This document shows, piece by piece, positions 47,153 to 57,711 of a stretch of 64,000 nucleotides of DNA. Both the position numbers and the translations under genes were made by a program. Source of the DNA: Gremmenia infestans. Lineage: Eukaryota > Ascomycota > Leotiomycetes > Helotiales > Hamatocanthoscyphaceae. The notes below the pieces were generated by a model. The model did not search any database. It saw only the letters and a program-made list of their open reading frames with translations, and had not been told where the DNA came from. The stretch covers positions 1,426,001 through 1,490,000 of the forward strand of contig JAFEVB010000022.1 in NCBI GenBank assembly GCA_032629725.1, given 5' to 3'. Each line of letters opens with the position of its first letter. Position 1 is the stretch's first letter.

Positions 47153-48668
47153 TCAAGTATAGTGAGGAAGCTGCCCCTGATTCACCTCAGCCTGTGCTCC
47201 ATTCCCACTTACACTCTTCCCGATATCTATCCCCGCGGCCCCACCATCCCCACCATCTACCAAATTACTCACCCTCTTCACCCCCTCCGGAACCTTAAAA
47301 TGCGCCGGCAACGGCGTCCAGCTCTCCTCATTATACCCATCTTGCACCTTATTACACTGTTTCAGTCCCCAATCCGTGACGCCCACCATTAGACAACTTT
47401 CAAACATAAACGCCATGCTGCCCTCTCCAACTTTCGTCGGCTTGAGCTCCGCATTCGAAGCCTTGTCATGTGTACCAGCGTCAGGGCCATGAGCAGACAT
47501 GATGTTGTGTAGACTTGCTCCAGCAGGCCTGAAACCACCACCTGTCTTGGCGTCGTATTCGCCACCGATGAGACCCATGAATTCGGACATGGTGTTGCGG
47601 TGGTACCAAGGAGGGCGGAAGGTGTCTTCGCCGACTAGCCAGCGGGGAGGGAAGATCACGAAGTCGGCGATGGAGGTGCCGACGTGGTCGGAGGGTGCGG
47701 AGAGGACGGTGAAAATACTTGGGTCCGGGTGGTCGAAGGATATGCTGCCGATTGTATTGAAGCGTCCTAGGTCGTATTTGTATGGGTAATAGAGACCGTG
47801 CCAGGCTACAACGTCGAAGGGTGTATGTGTTTGACTTGCGGCAAATAGATGACCATTGAATTTGGAGATGATGTTGTATTCTCCGCTGGTATCTTCGTCA
47901 AACGAAGCGACTGGTGCTTGGAAGTCCCTCGCATTGGCCAAACAATTCGAACCAATAGGACCCAGTTCTGGAAGTTGGAAATGGCCTTGATATAATTCCA
48001 AGATATATCCTCTGACAGGACCAGCTGGAAGTTCCACTCGGTATCGAATACCTCTGGGAATAATGCAGATCTCGTTCGGTCTTACAAGAATACGTCCCAA
48101 TTCCGTCTGAACATCTAGTACCCCATGCTGCAACACAATCAAAAAGTCCCCATCAGCACTATAAAAGGCATCATTCTTGCTCATACTCTTCCCCGCAGCA
48201 AAAATGAAGATTCCGAGTCCTGCCTTCATTGTTGGATCACCAGCTCCCGCAACCAACTTCAAGCTATGCACCCAATCGACCGTCTCGTCCATATCGAACG
48301 GATCCCAGCGTAGCTGGTTGGGGATCTGGTGGATTCTGTCACCTTCTGGGTTTGTGTTGTATGTAGAGGCTTCACGGGGGTTGAAGGGGGAGTGTGCGGC
48401 TGCTGGGAGGATGCGGTAGAGCCATGATTGCTGGTTTTCATGGCGGGGCGCTGTGAATGCTGTGCCGGACAGCTTCTCGGCGTAGAGGCCGTAGGGAGGT
48501 TTTTGGGGAGAGTTGGCTCCTATTGGGAGAGCTCCTGCGACGGCTTCTGACCTGAGAAAGTGTCAGGGCGAGTTCCAAGTGGTGAGATATTAGAACTTAC
48601 TCGTGGTAAGAATTGAAGCCATTCTGGTATTTGTACTTCTCGGGCGTAGTAAACGTTGTGACAGGCAT
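47153..48668 (-). CDS. hmgA: Homogentisate 1,2-dioxygenase
   Basis: Non-heme iron dioxygenase that opens the homogentisate ring to maleylacetoacetate. Two exons join: 48668-48601 and 48551-47153 over a 49-nt intron, giving 488 aa. The N-terminus YKYQNGFNSYHESEAVAGALPIG and PYGLYAEKLSGTAFT are family hallmarks. The iron-binding region is intact: WYHRNTMSEFMGLIGGEYDA supplies one His and the Glu, and GGFRPAGASLHNIMSAHGPDA supplies the second His. The length is somewhat above the usual about 440-450, mostly from a Gly-rich C-terminal tail. Upstream, CCCCGCA at 48853 lies about 185 bases before the start. Confidence 0.95.
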
Positions 48669-50189
48669 GATCAAATGAAAGGAGATGGCAGTACTTAGGA
48701 TTGAAGTTCAAAAGAACAAGGTTCGAGAGAGAAAAGACAGATATTGGAAGAAAGAGCAAATAGCTACTTAGCGTTGCTTATTCTATTTCCATGACCTTAT
48801 GTACTCGAGTAGGATAAACTGATGCTGAGGTGAGGTGAAAGGAGCTCATCATCCCCGCAAACGGCTTAAGCTTAACACACTGCCGAAGCTGGGGGAGGGA
48901 CGGAACGAGGCCGCGGTGGGTTCCGCGACCATGCAGTGCCGGAAGTCGACCTCAACTTTACTCTTCACTTCACTTCACTCTACCTCGCCTATTTTCACTC
49001 TTTCTACTATTTTGACTTGTACTTGTATTACAAGTACCATGAACATCACCAATGGCTTCCTGTCGTGGAAGTTCCGGTTTTGGTGCTGTGTCTGGATACC
49101 GGAGACCGATATCCGGATGCCGCTTTGTTGATTTTGCCACATCACATCGCCGGAATCTTTGAGCTGGCATTGGTAAAGATCCAACTTTGGCCTTATGTTT
49201 CGTGAGTGAAACCAATACGGGTATTCACTTCCCTTGTTTTAGACCGCGATTGCGGTGTGCTGTGGGACAAGGTCCTGCTGCGGGTCAGGATGCAAGCTAC
49301 ATCAAAGGGAAAAACTGCAACGTGAAAGTAATCTTGCCCTTTGTCCTTGCTTGAGGTGTCCTTGCTTGAGGGGCACGATGTTCTTGCCATACAATTGTTC
49401 GTGTTTCCTGTATCTGATGGTTCATTTGTCTCCCCAGCATTAGTCTCCTATGCAGAGACCGCATTTGCAGCATGGGAACTCTGAAGGGAGTTGGAGCTGG
49501 ACCGATATTTTGGAATGTTTTGACACTTAAAGTTTGACCAGCCAGTGTTGGACCATGGTGCTAGATGGTCGGGACAAGTGTCTTGAGTTTTTGTCTCTCG
49601 CTCTTGGCATCAGCCATTTCCTTGGACAGGCTGGAGCAGCGCTCATACGTCTGCGCTAGTTGGTCTAGCCCTATGGATGAAATATGTTTACGAAATGGAA
49701 TGAGAGTATATAGCCCGCTTGGGGTGTTGTGGACTTCCACTTCAAAACCTCAAAGGCAGCCTACCTGTAAGGGGGTTACCATGTTTGGTGGCAACGTATA
49801 GCACGTAACACCTTGCCTATCGGTACTCTCTTGTCACTTGCTATGTACTGTACTATGAGAACTAATTTATTTTCTACCATGAAAATTTTTATGACTATCT
49901 GTCACAGTTCAGGCATTCGCCTTGGGGGAAAAGTGGTTTCTGCTCAACGAAGCAAAACCATTGAACCTTTTGCAGCTTTCGTAGCTCCTTAACGTTGAAT
50001 TTCTCGTCTCGGTCGGGTTGAGGAGCTGTCTCGTGGTAAAGTGGTCTTTGGTTCGCCAGTTCTCTTTAGAGGTGACATGTTTTCTCGCCCTTTGCTGACG
50101 AAGACTTGTTTGGAAAGTGGTTTAGTCGGGCGCAGTCATGCAATCATGCAATCATGGTGGTCATATTCAAAGCTTATACATGGCTGTCA
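48669..50189. promoter_or_regulatory. Homogentisate dioxygenase promoter and gene-poor stretch
   Basis: The first few hundred bases are the dioxygenase promoter, with CCCCGCA at 48853-48859. The rest, to 50189, has only short frames with no recognisable content. A tandem AGGTGTCCTTGCTTG repeat lies at about 49341-49370. Confidence 0.45.
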
Positions 50190-51216
50190 TCAGGCATTGA
50201 CGATGGCATCAAGGTCGCTGGCTGTGCTTATCGTCGCTGTTGGCGTTGCCTTCGACAAGGCGCTCAGAACGCTCGCCGGGGTGCGCCCCAGCCCCCAAGC
50301 TTCCACCCGATGGGCGAAATATCCATACTTGTACTTGATTTCCACGGACGTTTGCTTTCTTACATTCGGTGGCTCACACCGGGTTCTGAACCTCGGCCAT
50401 AGAATTGCGGGACCTGCTTTCATCGTGGGCGTAATACCATGCGATGTTTGCACGCTAAGCTGCAGCTTATTTGCGGCAGAAACAGAGGGGTTGACTCGAG
50501 GCGCAGATTGGATTGACTTGGTCAGCAACGAGTATTTAATAAGCGTGTATTCGGCGATCACAATCTGGCCCTCGTGATTTAGACCCAGAGACATCTGTGG
50601 AGTCTTGTCCATCGGCATCTCATGCTTGTACTTGCACCCTATCTGTGTGAATGCATAACCCTCCTGATTCCACTTATCACAGCAGATCTTCTCTCTGCGA
50701 AGGTGAAGCCTCGGGGCCGCGCCATGGTCCTCCACCAAGTTGGGGATCAAGGCCTGTACAAACAAGATCAAAGAGCAGAGCGCATCATGGTAACGTCAAA
50801 TGCTTTACGAGACCATCAGGCCTCCGTGGTTGAGTCTCCTTTGTTCTGCCAGTCTCGGCGCGAAAGTAGGTAGATGGGGCGATATCTGATTTGAAGTTAG
50901 CAAATTTTTCTTGGGCGGGACGTTGGTGGAGGGATGGGATGGAGAATATGCTGCATGCTTCTCACCCAGAGTCGAAAGGATTGGGCTTTTGTTGGAACTT
51001 ACCACTGAAGGAGACTTTAACTTTAAAGCGTTCTAGAACATGTACATAGATCGCCGCCGGGTCTCGTCTCTGCGGGGATTGAATGATGAGAGTATAAGCG
51101 TCAATTCTAGGAGTCACAGTCAATTTCAAGCGGAACGAAATACTTGCTCAGAACTTACGAGAGGTGGAGGCACAAGCTCGTTAGAATTGAGCTAGACCTT
51201 CGTAGTTGCTTGACAT
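50190..51216 (-). CDS. Candidate gene with degenerate CCCH zinc finger
   Basis: Joined by eye from coding-like fragments: 51216-51198, 51146-51003, 50885-50809, 50753-50190, giving 267 aa in frame. Intron 2 has a GTAAGT donor, GCTAAC branch and AAATCAG acceptor; intron 1 has a weak GTCTAG donor, so the start is uncertain. Residues about 20-110 read as a folded segment (TPRIDAYTLIIQSP, IYVHVLERFKVKVSF) and then CCDKWNQEGYAFTQIGCKYK and HEMP. Many fungal CCCH proteins have E-G-x-C-AFTQ here; this copy has E-G-Y-AFTQ, so the second zinc Cys is missing by one codon. The C-terminal about 130 residues match nothing I know, and an overlapping plus-strand frame competes with it. It may be a decaying gene. 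Confidence 0.42.
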
Positions 51217-51409
51217 GGTTGTTGATAATTGTGGTTGGTTCTGGTTGCGGTGTTCTTGTTGTGTGGGAAGAAGAAAGGAAGAACGAAGAAGGTGCTTGTC
51301 GAGGAAGGAGATATCAGTCAAGCGAACTGGCGCAACTCGCTCACCGAGTCACCCCCTACATGCTGCCAACCCCGGAGACAGCCAAAAGTCTGGCCCAAGG
51401 CATCCAAAT

Positions 51410-51697
51410 ATGGCCTACTCTGATATTCAAAGGCACTTTCCTTTTCAGCATCCAACCCATGCGAATACCCAGATGAATTCCCTCCATCCCCCTCCTGAGG
51501 GCTGCTCCTACTTCCAACAACAATCCTTCTCGTACAGCACACTCCCAGCCAGTAACATCGCCCCTACTCAGCAAGACTCCCCAATTCCACCGCTCCCTCT
51601 CTGCATTCGACCAAACCTTCAACTGCCTTACCAGCTTCGCATCATACCTTCTCGACTTCGGTTCCAGACCGCCTCGCAGCAGCATACATATGAATAA
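51410..51697 (+). CDS. Doubtful 95-codon open frame
   Basis: A frame of 95 residues starting MAYSDIQRHFPFQHPTHANT, rich in Gln, Pro and Ser, like fungal low-complexity regions. It is divergent from the candidate CCCH gene with about 190 bases between starts. No domain, splice support or clear leader is visible, and the minus strand is also open. It could be part of a longer spliced gene. Confidence 0.25.
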   Translation: MAYSDIQRHFPFQHPTHANTQMNSLHPPPEGCSYFQQQSFSYSTLPASNIAPTQQDSPIPPLPLCIRPNLQLPYQLRIIPSRLRFQTASQQHTYE

Positions 51698-52631
51698 ACC
51701 GCGCAACCGAAGCAACAAATAGTCATGGTTAGAAGAATCTAAGGACTCCAGGTCTCCACAATCTACAAAGCAATGTATACCTCGTTGATTCGAATCAAAA
51801 GAACACCACGCAATCCCAGACAAACACAGAAACATCGCGGCAGAAGCAACAAACTAAGCTGTTCATGTAAGTGTATCAGATACAATGCAATTCTGAGGAG
51901 CTCATCAGCCAGGCAGCGCGTTCCAGTAGTAGTCATGGTTCAGCTCGAATGTGCTAGAAAGGCCAAGTAGAGATAATCTGGACGCACAGCTGGAACAGCT
52001 CTGACTAGAAAGTAGAACAAAGACAATCGTCGGTAAGTCTGCGCCAAGCCTGTTGTTTGTGGAGTCATTCTCCAATTCCTGGTGTCGCTGACTTCGCAGT
52101 CATCAGCAACTCCTCCAACAAACAAAGAATCGTCCGACAGGGTCGTCGCTCCAGGATCTACTCTTTCATCGTCGGGGGTTCTCTATTTTCATATCAAAAA
52201 CACAGTGCTGACGACTCAAAGATTCTTCTGCGTTTCTCAAGGCGCAGCTGCTGATAATCTCCTCCCACCAAGAAATCCTTCAGATTCCTGCTCCAACCCA
52301 GCTTTCCACATAATTTAACAATTACTATAGCACACCAGAAGGGTCAGCCTTGGTTCAAGAACTAGCAAGACGGTTTGTCTATTTGGCTACTTGTGGTTTA
52401 GGTGTCGACTGACAGCGGGACGTAGTTCATATTTGGCATAGTGGTGATCGAGAATCATGAAAGCGAATAATATTTCGGATTCCCACCAACAACAACGGTT
52501 CTACGACAAAAAGGAGACCGTATCTCGAACGATCATTTCTCGTCACTCTTCTGGCTCCAACAGTCTAACAAGTAATAAAGGCCTACGAACAGCTAAAATC
52601 AACACTTACTATCCGAGAGGAGCCAGCCAAC
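51698..52631. other. Gap with coding-like fragments
   Basis: No complete gene is supported. A frame at 52082-52318 (SSATPPTNKESSDRVV and on) has protein-like composition and follows a TTCGCAG acceptor-like site. It ends before the next gene. The last 170 bases look like a leader for the gene at 52632, with CCAACATG around the start codon. Confidence 0.4.
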
Positions 52632-53074
52632 ATGTCGCCAACGAATAGGAAACGCGTAGTAATTCGACTTAAGGTCAATTCTTCGAAGCTCAAGTCCTCT
52701 TCAATAGCCACTAAACCGCAGGGAAAGCGACCCGGGAAATACTGCAAGGGTAAACGGCCTGCTATACCCAAAGTCTTCCGCCCTCTTGGGGCTTTCTCTT
52801 CACCCGAGAAGTGGTTTGAAGAGACCAAAAAAGACTTCAAGATTGGATGGTTTCGATTTTATGTGAGTACTTGCCATTTCTCTTTCTTCTTGCAAATTAC
52901 TATCCTATAACTTTAGAAAATCTTGCTCCTGTTAATTTCTATTTGATTCTGATAAATGAAGAAGGTGCTAACTTGCTGACTCAGCCTCGCATTACCCTCA
53001 AGTTGAGAAATCCGGCTACTCATACTGTGGGGGTTGCAACCATTCGTGCACGTTGGATTCGTGTTCATCGATGA
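52632..53074 (+). CDS. Small basic orphan protein
   Basis: Two exons join in phase 0: 52632-52862 and 52985-53074, giving 106 aa. The protein is strongly basic (many Lys and Arg). It starts MSPTNRKRVVIRLKVNSS and ends with TLKLRNPATHTVGVATIRAR and a short Arg/His tail. The second half could form beta strands. The start context CCAACATG is good; the donor is GTGAGT and the acceptor ACTCAG; the intron is 122 nt. No family is recognised. The basic charge suggests nucleic-acid contact, but that is a guess. It lies in the gene-poor accessory stretch, as lineage-specific genes often do. Confidence 0.55.
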
Positions 53075-54186
53075 ACCACCTACCTTGCGGAATCTTTGAA
53101 AATTGGTAATTCCTACAATTTCGCTGTTGGTCTATCATCAACTAATTCGCGCTCATCAAGACACCGGGATGCGCCATTCTCCTCCGTCCGATACACCTTC
53201 CTGTTGAAAGCACTCATCAACGCATCGTCTCTATTTCCTTCCGCTACGAGTTCCTCTGCCGACATATTATCGACACAAGAAGCTCTTCACCATTCGTTCT
53301 TCACACTTGATTTGAGCACACGAATAATGGCAACGAATCTTTGTTGATGTGGATGGTATGCTTTCTGAGCGGATGCTCGGACTTTGATGTATAATCTACT
53401 CTGAACTTGGTGTGGCAAACACTCTTCATGTTATTCTCTTTTGTATGGTTATGGCTAAGGTGTATTATGGATATGTAATCGGTGTCATGTCCTTTGATTT
53501 GTATACATGAGAAGCCGGTACGATGGCCCTTTTGGGGGTTTGAAATGTCATGGCGAATAAAAACAGAGTTTGGCTTGTTGCGATTGTTTTCCTGTAGTTA
53601 GGTTTGTCATTTGGAGGCAGTACCCGAATAAATTAGAAAAGACAATATCTATTCAGAAATTTCCTTGCCTAAAGTACGAAAAACTACGTGATAAGAACAT
53701 TTCCCATTTTCGACCCGCACTTACAGGTCTCTAGAAATCTACCTACTGTACCACTGGCGCGCAGTATAATACATGAATGACCGTCTGAAACCCCATAGAC
53801 CGGTTGCCTCTCCAGCCCTGATTTGTAATTAGATCAATTATTCACATTTTAAAATTAGCATCACAGAAGGCATAGTCATTCTGCTCAAGTGTTGCTTTTT
53901 TTGGGCGACCCCCCTTTCCTCGAGAATGTATAGTTCTAAGCGAGATGCGGAGTGCAGTGCAGTTAAGGGCCGCGCTGCATACCTGAAATATTTAGGGCTG
54001 AGGGCACAGCACGTGACTTACTATAGTCACGTGCTGTTCATTGGTTCTGGCAATCTTATTACTTTTTGATATAATATACCTGTTTACTAGTATATTTGGC
54101 GTTTAATTGCGTATTAGTAATATAAAATACTTCAAAAAGGTCTGCTCTATTTTTGAAAGTTTAGTCTATTTTTCGTGCTTTCCACT
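53075..54186. other. Intergenic, AT-rich with inverted repeat
   Basis: The 3' flank of the small basic gene, then AT-rich sequence from about 53580. A perfect inverted repeat at 54006-54037 is listed separately, followed by strongly AT-rich DNA to about 54180. No open frame of note. Confidence 0.5.
54006..54037. repeat. Perfect 13-bp inverted repeat with CACGTG in each arm
   Basis: The arm ACAGCACGTGACT (54006-54018) and its exact reverse complement AGTCACGTGCTGT (54025-54037) flank a 6-base loop TACTAT. Each arm contains the E-box palindrome CACGTG. It lies at the boundary to AT-rich DNA. Similar CACGTG-rich termini occur on some fungal DNA transposons, but no transposase is nearby. It could also be a bHLH-factor site. 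Confidence 0.8.
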
Positions 54187-55333
54187 CTAATATCCACTCC
54201 CATCTAAGCTATCCAGTCGCTTTTCATTGTCTTGCACCACGTAGTATAAGCCTCCTTCGTCTGGAGGACGTTGATTTTCCTCGTTGCTTAGATCCGGACC
54301 ATAATCGCGGCGGCATGTAGGACACGATGGCCCCCCCCACCTGTATCTCCAGCCAGGTCTGAATACATGCGTGTCCAAAAATGTGTCCGCACGGCAATGA
54401 CATCGGTCTTTCAGCGGGCTCACCGTCAGGCGCCTGGTGGAACGGCTCTCGGCAGATGTCGCAGGTTGCCTCGAATTGATCGTGCTCAGGTAACACTCGT
54501 TGGAGCAATCTGCAGATGGCTGCCACTAGCCTATGGCGGGGACTATACTGTTCAATCAAGTACCGTCGTTTACCCCGATCGAGTCTTCGATTCATCTGCA
54601 GATGGGTCAGCGCCGTACGAATGTGTTCTTCGCCGTCCCCAAGTTGCAACATTAACTCTGTAAAAAGTGTATCAGCTGGATCGGCGAGCAAGTGATCCAC
54701 CACAGGTGCCGATCTAGGTAAAGCTTCATCGCGTTGCTCGGGTGGGATTCTCTCAATGAGTTCATCTAGTTCAGTCATTGTCCGTCCCCATACCGACCTC
54801 CTGAGTATTGCCAACATCTGTATGAGGCGATTGCGTTGCTCGGGGGTTAATTGGTCAACAGGGCGTCCTGTCAGAAAGTCCGCTCGACGAAGTGTAAACC
54901 GCCTGTCCAGTAACTCTCGTCGCGCTTGCACTCGTTGCTCTTCTGCTTGTCGTTGCACTGCCTCTTGTTGTCGCGCTTCTACCCGTCGTTGCGCTTTTGC
55001 TTGTCTTTGCACTACCTCTTGTCGTCGCACTTCTGCTTGGCGTTGTGCTTCTGCTAGTTGTCGCAGCTGTTCTGCTTGTCGTTGCTCTTCTGTTTGTTGC
55101 CGAATTGCTGCGAAGCTCCGTGCGATATCTGCGTTGACGCCGTTGAAGTGATTTCGATTGTTACCTCCCCCACTCGACCCTCTGGGATGGCAGCCATGAC
55201 AAAAAGTCGCTAATTCTGTTGATGTGCTTGGTAGCAATTCCAGTGGTGGGCAGGTTTGGGGGGTTTGGCATTTCCTCACTTCAAATGTGACGTGTGAACA
55301 TGCAACCCAGTAATACATGAAGGACCGACACAT
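54187..55333 (-). pseudogene. RING-finger protein gene, frame broken in a G8 run
   Basis: The frame 55333-54224 encodes 369 aa: a Cys/His-rich start (MCRSFMYYWVACSHVTFEVR), a Gln/Arg/Glu-rich coiled coil (about residues 70-145), and a RING start CDICREPF...LPCGHIFGHACIQTWLEIQ near 290-330. After that the frame loses the last zinc pair. The missing CPTCRRDYG lies in the overlapping frame that ends at 54187. Losing one G from the eight-G run on the coding strand (plus-strand C8 at 54332-54339) would put both parts in one frame. So this is either a recent null allele, a sequencing error in a homopolymer, or a gene using an unseen intron. Intact, it would be a likely E3 ubiquitin ligase of a fungal RING group with an N-terminal Cys/His motif. 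Sure of the family, unsure of the break. Confidence 0.75.
54945..55052 (-). repeat. Two tandem 54-bp units in the RING gene's coiled coil
   Basis: Imperfect copies start at 54945 and 54999 (each begins GCTTGTC on the plus strand) and keep the frame, giving 18-residue repeats rich in Gln, Arg, Ala and Glu. More degenerate repeats flank them. In-frame expansion probably built the coiled coil. Confidence 0.7.
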
Positions 55334-56673
55334 GATGTACGATTGGAGACTTTGTGTGGATAAAACTTTAGAAGCGTTCTAGTTTTGGTGCGTGAAAGTC
55401 TGACGAATAGAGGTATATGTGGATTCCATGGCGGATTGATAAGTGATACTTATTTTGGTCTGCGTCAAACTGTTCTAAAAGACCGCATAACAGCATGAAG
55501 ACTGGTGTAGACAATTATGTTGTTCGCAAGGAAGCCTTTTCCTTTGAAAGTTTTGGCTGTTTGGATTAAAGAAATAAAAAAGGGGGGAGGAAGAAAGTAG
55601 GTGAAAAGCAAAACCTACCAGTAGCATAAACAAGTGTAGCTTATAGGAATGGTCTTTCCTTGTTCTTTTAAGCTTCATAGACTTGCAATGGCGTTGAGAT
55701 ACCCTGGAGAGAAGAAAAGCGTTAACCATTACCAAAACATGCGAATAAAGTAGGGTGTTCTGAAATTTAGTTAAATTCGCGTTATAAGCTCTGTAAATGA
55801 TGTATAAAGTTTCAAAATCACTTGAAATGCAGCCCTTGGGACTTCCATTGGTCGGAATATTCGATCCCCACCAGGAAAGAAGGTACCGTGAATGGCACCT
55901 TCCCGCACCTGCAACCGGACTCATCTGGTGTGAGAGAACTGATATCTATACCCACTTAAGTCTACTTTTCATCAGATATACATATACAAGTATAAATAAG
56001 TGGCGTTGCATTTTCAGGCTACCACGTCTCTCGATTCAAAACGAAAAGCCGCGTTCCCACAACCTTTCTTCCCAAACAAAAAGCACTCTTAAAGTCAACA
56101 CATGAACGATTACCAGTGTTACTGCAGCTATGAAAACACCTTACTATACTGGGTACAATAGTTGTAGCTTGTATCCGGCCCCCGTGGCATCTCTACATGC
56201 AGCAAGATGATTTCTACAACCCCCAAACGACAGAAATTTGTGAATAATTATCCCTTGAGAAGTGGAATAATTGAAAAACGTACATTTTTTCTGCTACCAA
56301 AGCTTACACACTGTACATATTAGTACAGCTCCTTTAGTCCGTCCCAAACGCCTCACAAAAGACAAACACCTAGAGAACGTCTGCGATTGCGGTGGGACCG
56401 GAGGCACAAAACATACAAAACACAGCGAGTACTTCACTTGATCATGTCATCAGATAACGACGGTGTATGTCACGAATTGGAAAATCAACGAAGAGAACAG
56501 ATAATGTAATTTTAATGCTAATAGAATTGTATTGTGTGCAAAAACGAAATACCAGCATGCAATAGGGATTCATAAAAGTGGTGGGCCAAGTTACGAGAAA
56601 ACTGGATAATACATAAGCAGCACAAACTTGTGTTGTCAAAGGTACTCGGCGAGAGGTTCTTACCAGGCCTGAC
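55334..56673. other. 1.3-kb gap without a supported gene
   Basis: Promoter of the RING gene and 3' flank of the DUF6590 gene. A 149-codon minus frame (55924-55475) has aromatic-rich, non-family composition and is not called. The region is AT-rich in places. Confidence 0.5.
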
Positions 56674-57711
56674 TTACCGTCTGGGTGCATAGACATCGGA
56701 TGGTCCCACCCGGGCTTGAATTCGCGAACGACTTGACCGCCAGTTGTTATCAAGATCTCTGTTCCCAGTGACAGAGTCTCCTTGACGTGATTTAGTTGGG
56801 CCCCTGAAGGTCGGAATCGTATCCTGGTGAGCTTTGACCGTAATTGGGGAGACCGGTGCGACACTCCCGTTGCCAAAGCTCCAGGCATGGTAAAGATCCT
56901 TCAGTGTCGATAATGATTCTGGGAGTAGTTTACCGCAGAGAGTAGCTTTCCGATTATAGCAATGGGTATACGGATGGGTGAGAAGGACAGATGTTCCGTC
57001 TGTCATTCGAGACCAAGGACTAGCTCCAGGCTTTTTGAATGACGGGAAAGCATCGGCCCATATAATCCCATTATCGCTTTCCGCTCCAGCCGCAGTGCTT
57101 CTGAAATCATGCTCTCGGATAGACACAAACTCATTCTTTTCATCCTTCCTTTCGAGCCCTCGACCTCCATGGGTATAGATCGGCAGTGCAACAACGGACC
57201 TTGGGTGCTTCTGCACAACGATAAACTTCCTAAGTTTGGTATGAACCACGCCATACTCTGTCATTGTTTGACCCTGCTGTTGTGGTGTATCAGGCTGGTC
57301 GAAGTCATGCTGGTGAAATGGAATCGAGAACACAATTCCCTCGTAATAATCAGCTGCCTGGTGAACTAAACCAAGTGACTTGTTTCCTGATCCATAGTTA
57401 CTAGCCCCAAATGTACTCGCCCCGACGTTGCTCTCCGGCCTCACCCATCGCGCTTTGGGTCCATAGGATGATCCCATCGGAGGAAGTAGAGCGGAGTTTG
57501 GTGCCTCTGAATTTGTACGGGGACTTACATATTTCTGCACAGGGGCATCAATCTGAAGAGCACTGAAGCTGTTGTTGAAGACTGAGCTTTTTGTCATTTG
57601 CTCTCGGGTCCGAGAAACAGAGCCTTCGTTGACTTCATCTTGCTTCGAAATATGCGCTTTGATAAAGCCCAGTCTACCGTCTAGATCTTGGCGGGCCCTG
57701 TCTGGAGCCAT
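56674..57711 (-). CDS. DUF6590-type protein
   Basis: Single frame of 345 aa from the first ATG. The first about 120 residues are Ser/Asn-rich and probably disordered. The domain at about 120-270 shows YYEGIVFSIPFHQHDFD, KLRKFIVVQKHPRSVVALPI and YTHGG, which is how I remember DUF6590, a family common in filamentous ascomycetes and of unknown function. The frame stays open upstream to about 57838 without an ATG. That stretch reads SDPALSPGRSASAAPYVRSR, like coding disordered sequence. So the 5' end may have been lost or the start may lie in an unrecognised exon. The stop after SDVYAPRR is in a basic tail. Confidence 0.65.
   Translation of the reverse strand: MAPDRARQDLDGRLGFIKAHISKQDEVNEGSVSRTREQMTKSSVFNNSFSALQIDAPVQKYVSPRTNSEAPNSALLPPMGSSYGPKARWVRPESNVGASTFGASNYGSGNKSLGLVHQAADYYEGIVFSIPFHQHDFDQPDTPQQQGQTMTEYGVVHTKLRKFIVVQKHPRSVVALPIYTHGGRGLERKDEKNEFVSIREHDFRSTAAGAESDNGIIWADAFPSFKKPGASPWSRMTDGTSVLLTHPYTHCYNRKATLCGKLLPESLSTLKDLYHAWSFGNGSVAPVSPITVKAHQDTIPTFRGPTKSRQGDSVTGNRDLDNNWRSSRSRIQARVGPSDVYAPRR

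Noticed and set aside
50041..50577. Plus-strand open frame of 178 codons
   Set aside because: It overlaps the minus-strand CCCH candidate, and only the minus strand shows a recognisable motif.
51356..51835. Minus-strand 159-codon frame
   Set aside because: Arg/Gly/Leu-rich, no motif, and no splice link to the CCCH candidate downstream.
55475..55924. Minus-strand 149-codon frame
   Set aside because: Composition reflects AT-rich non-coding DNA; no family and no leader.
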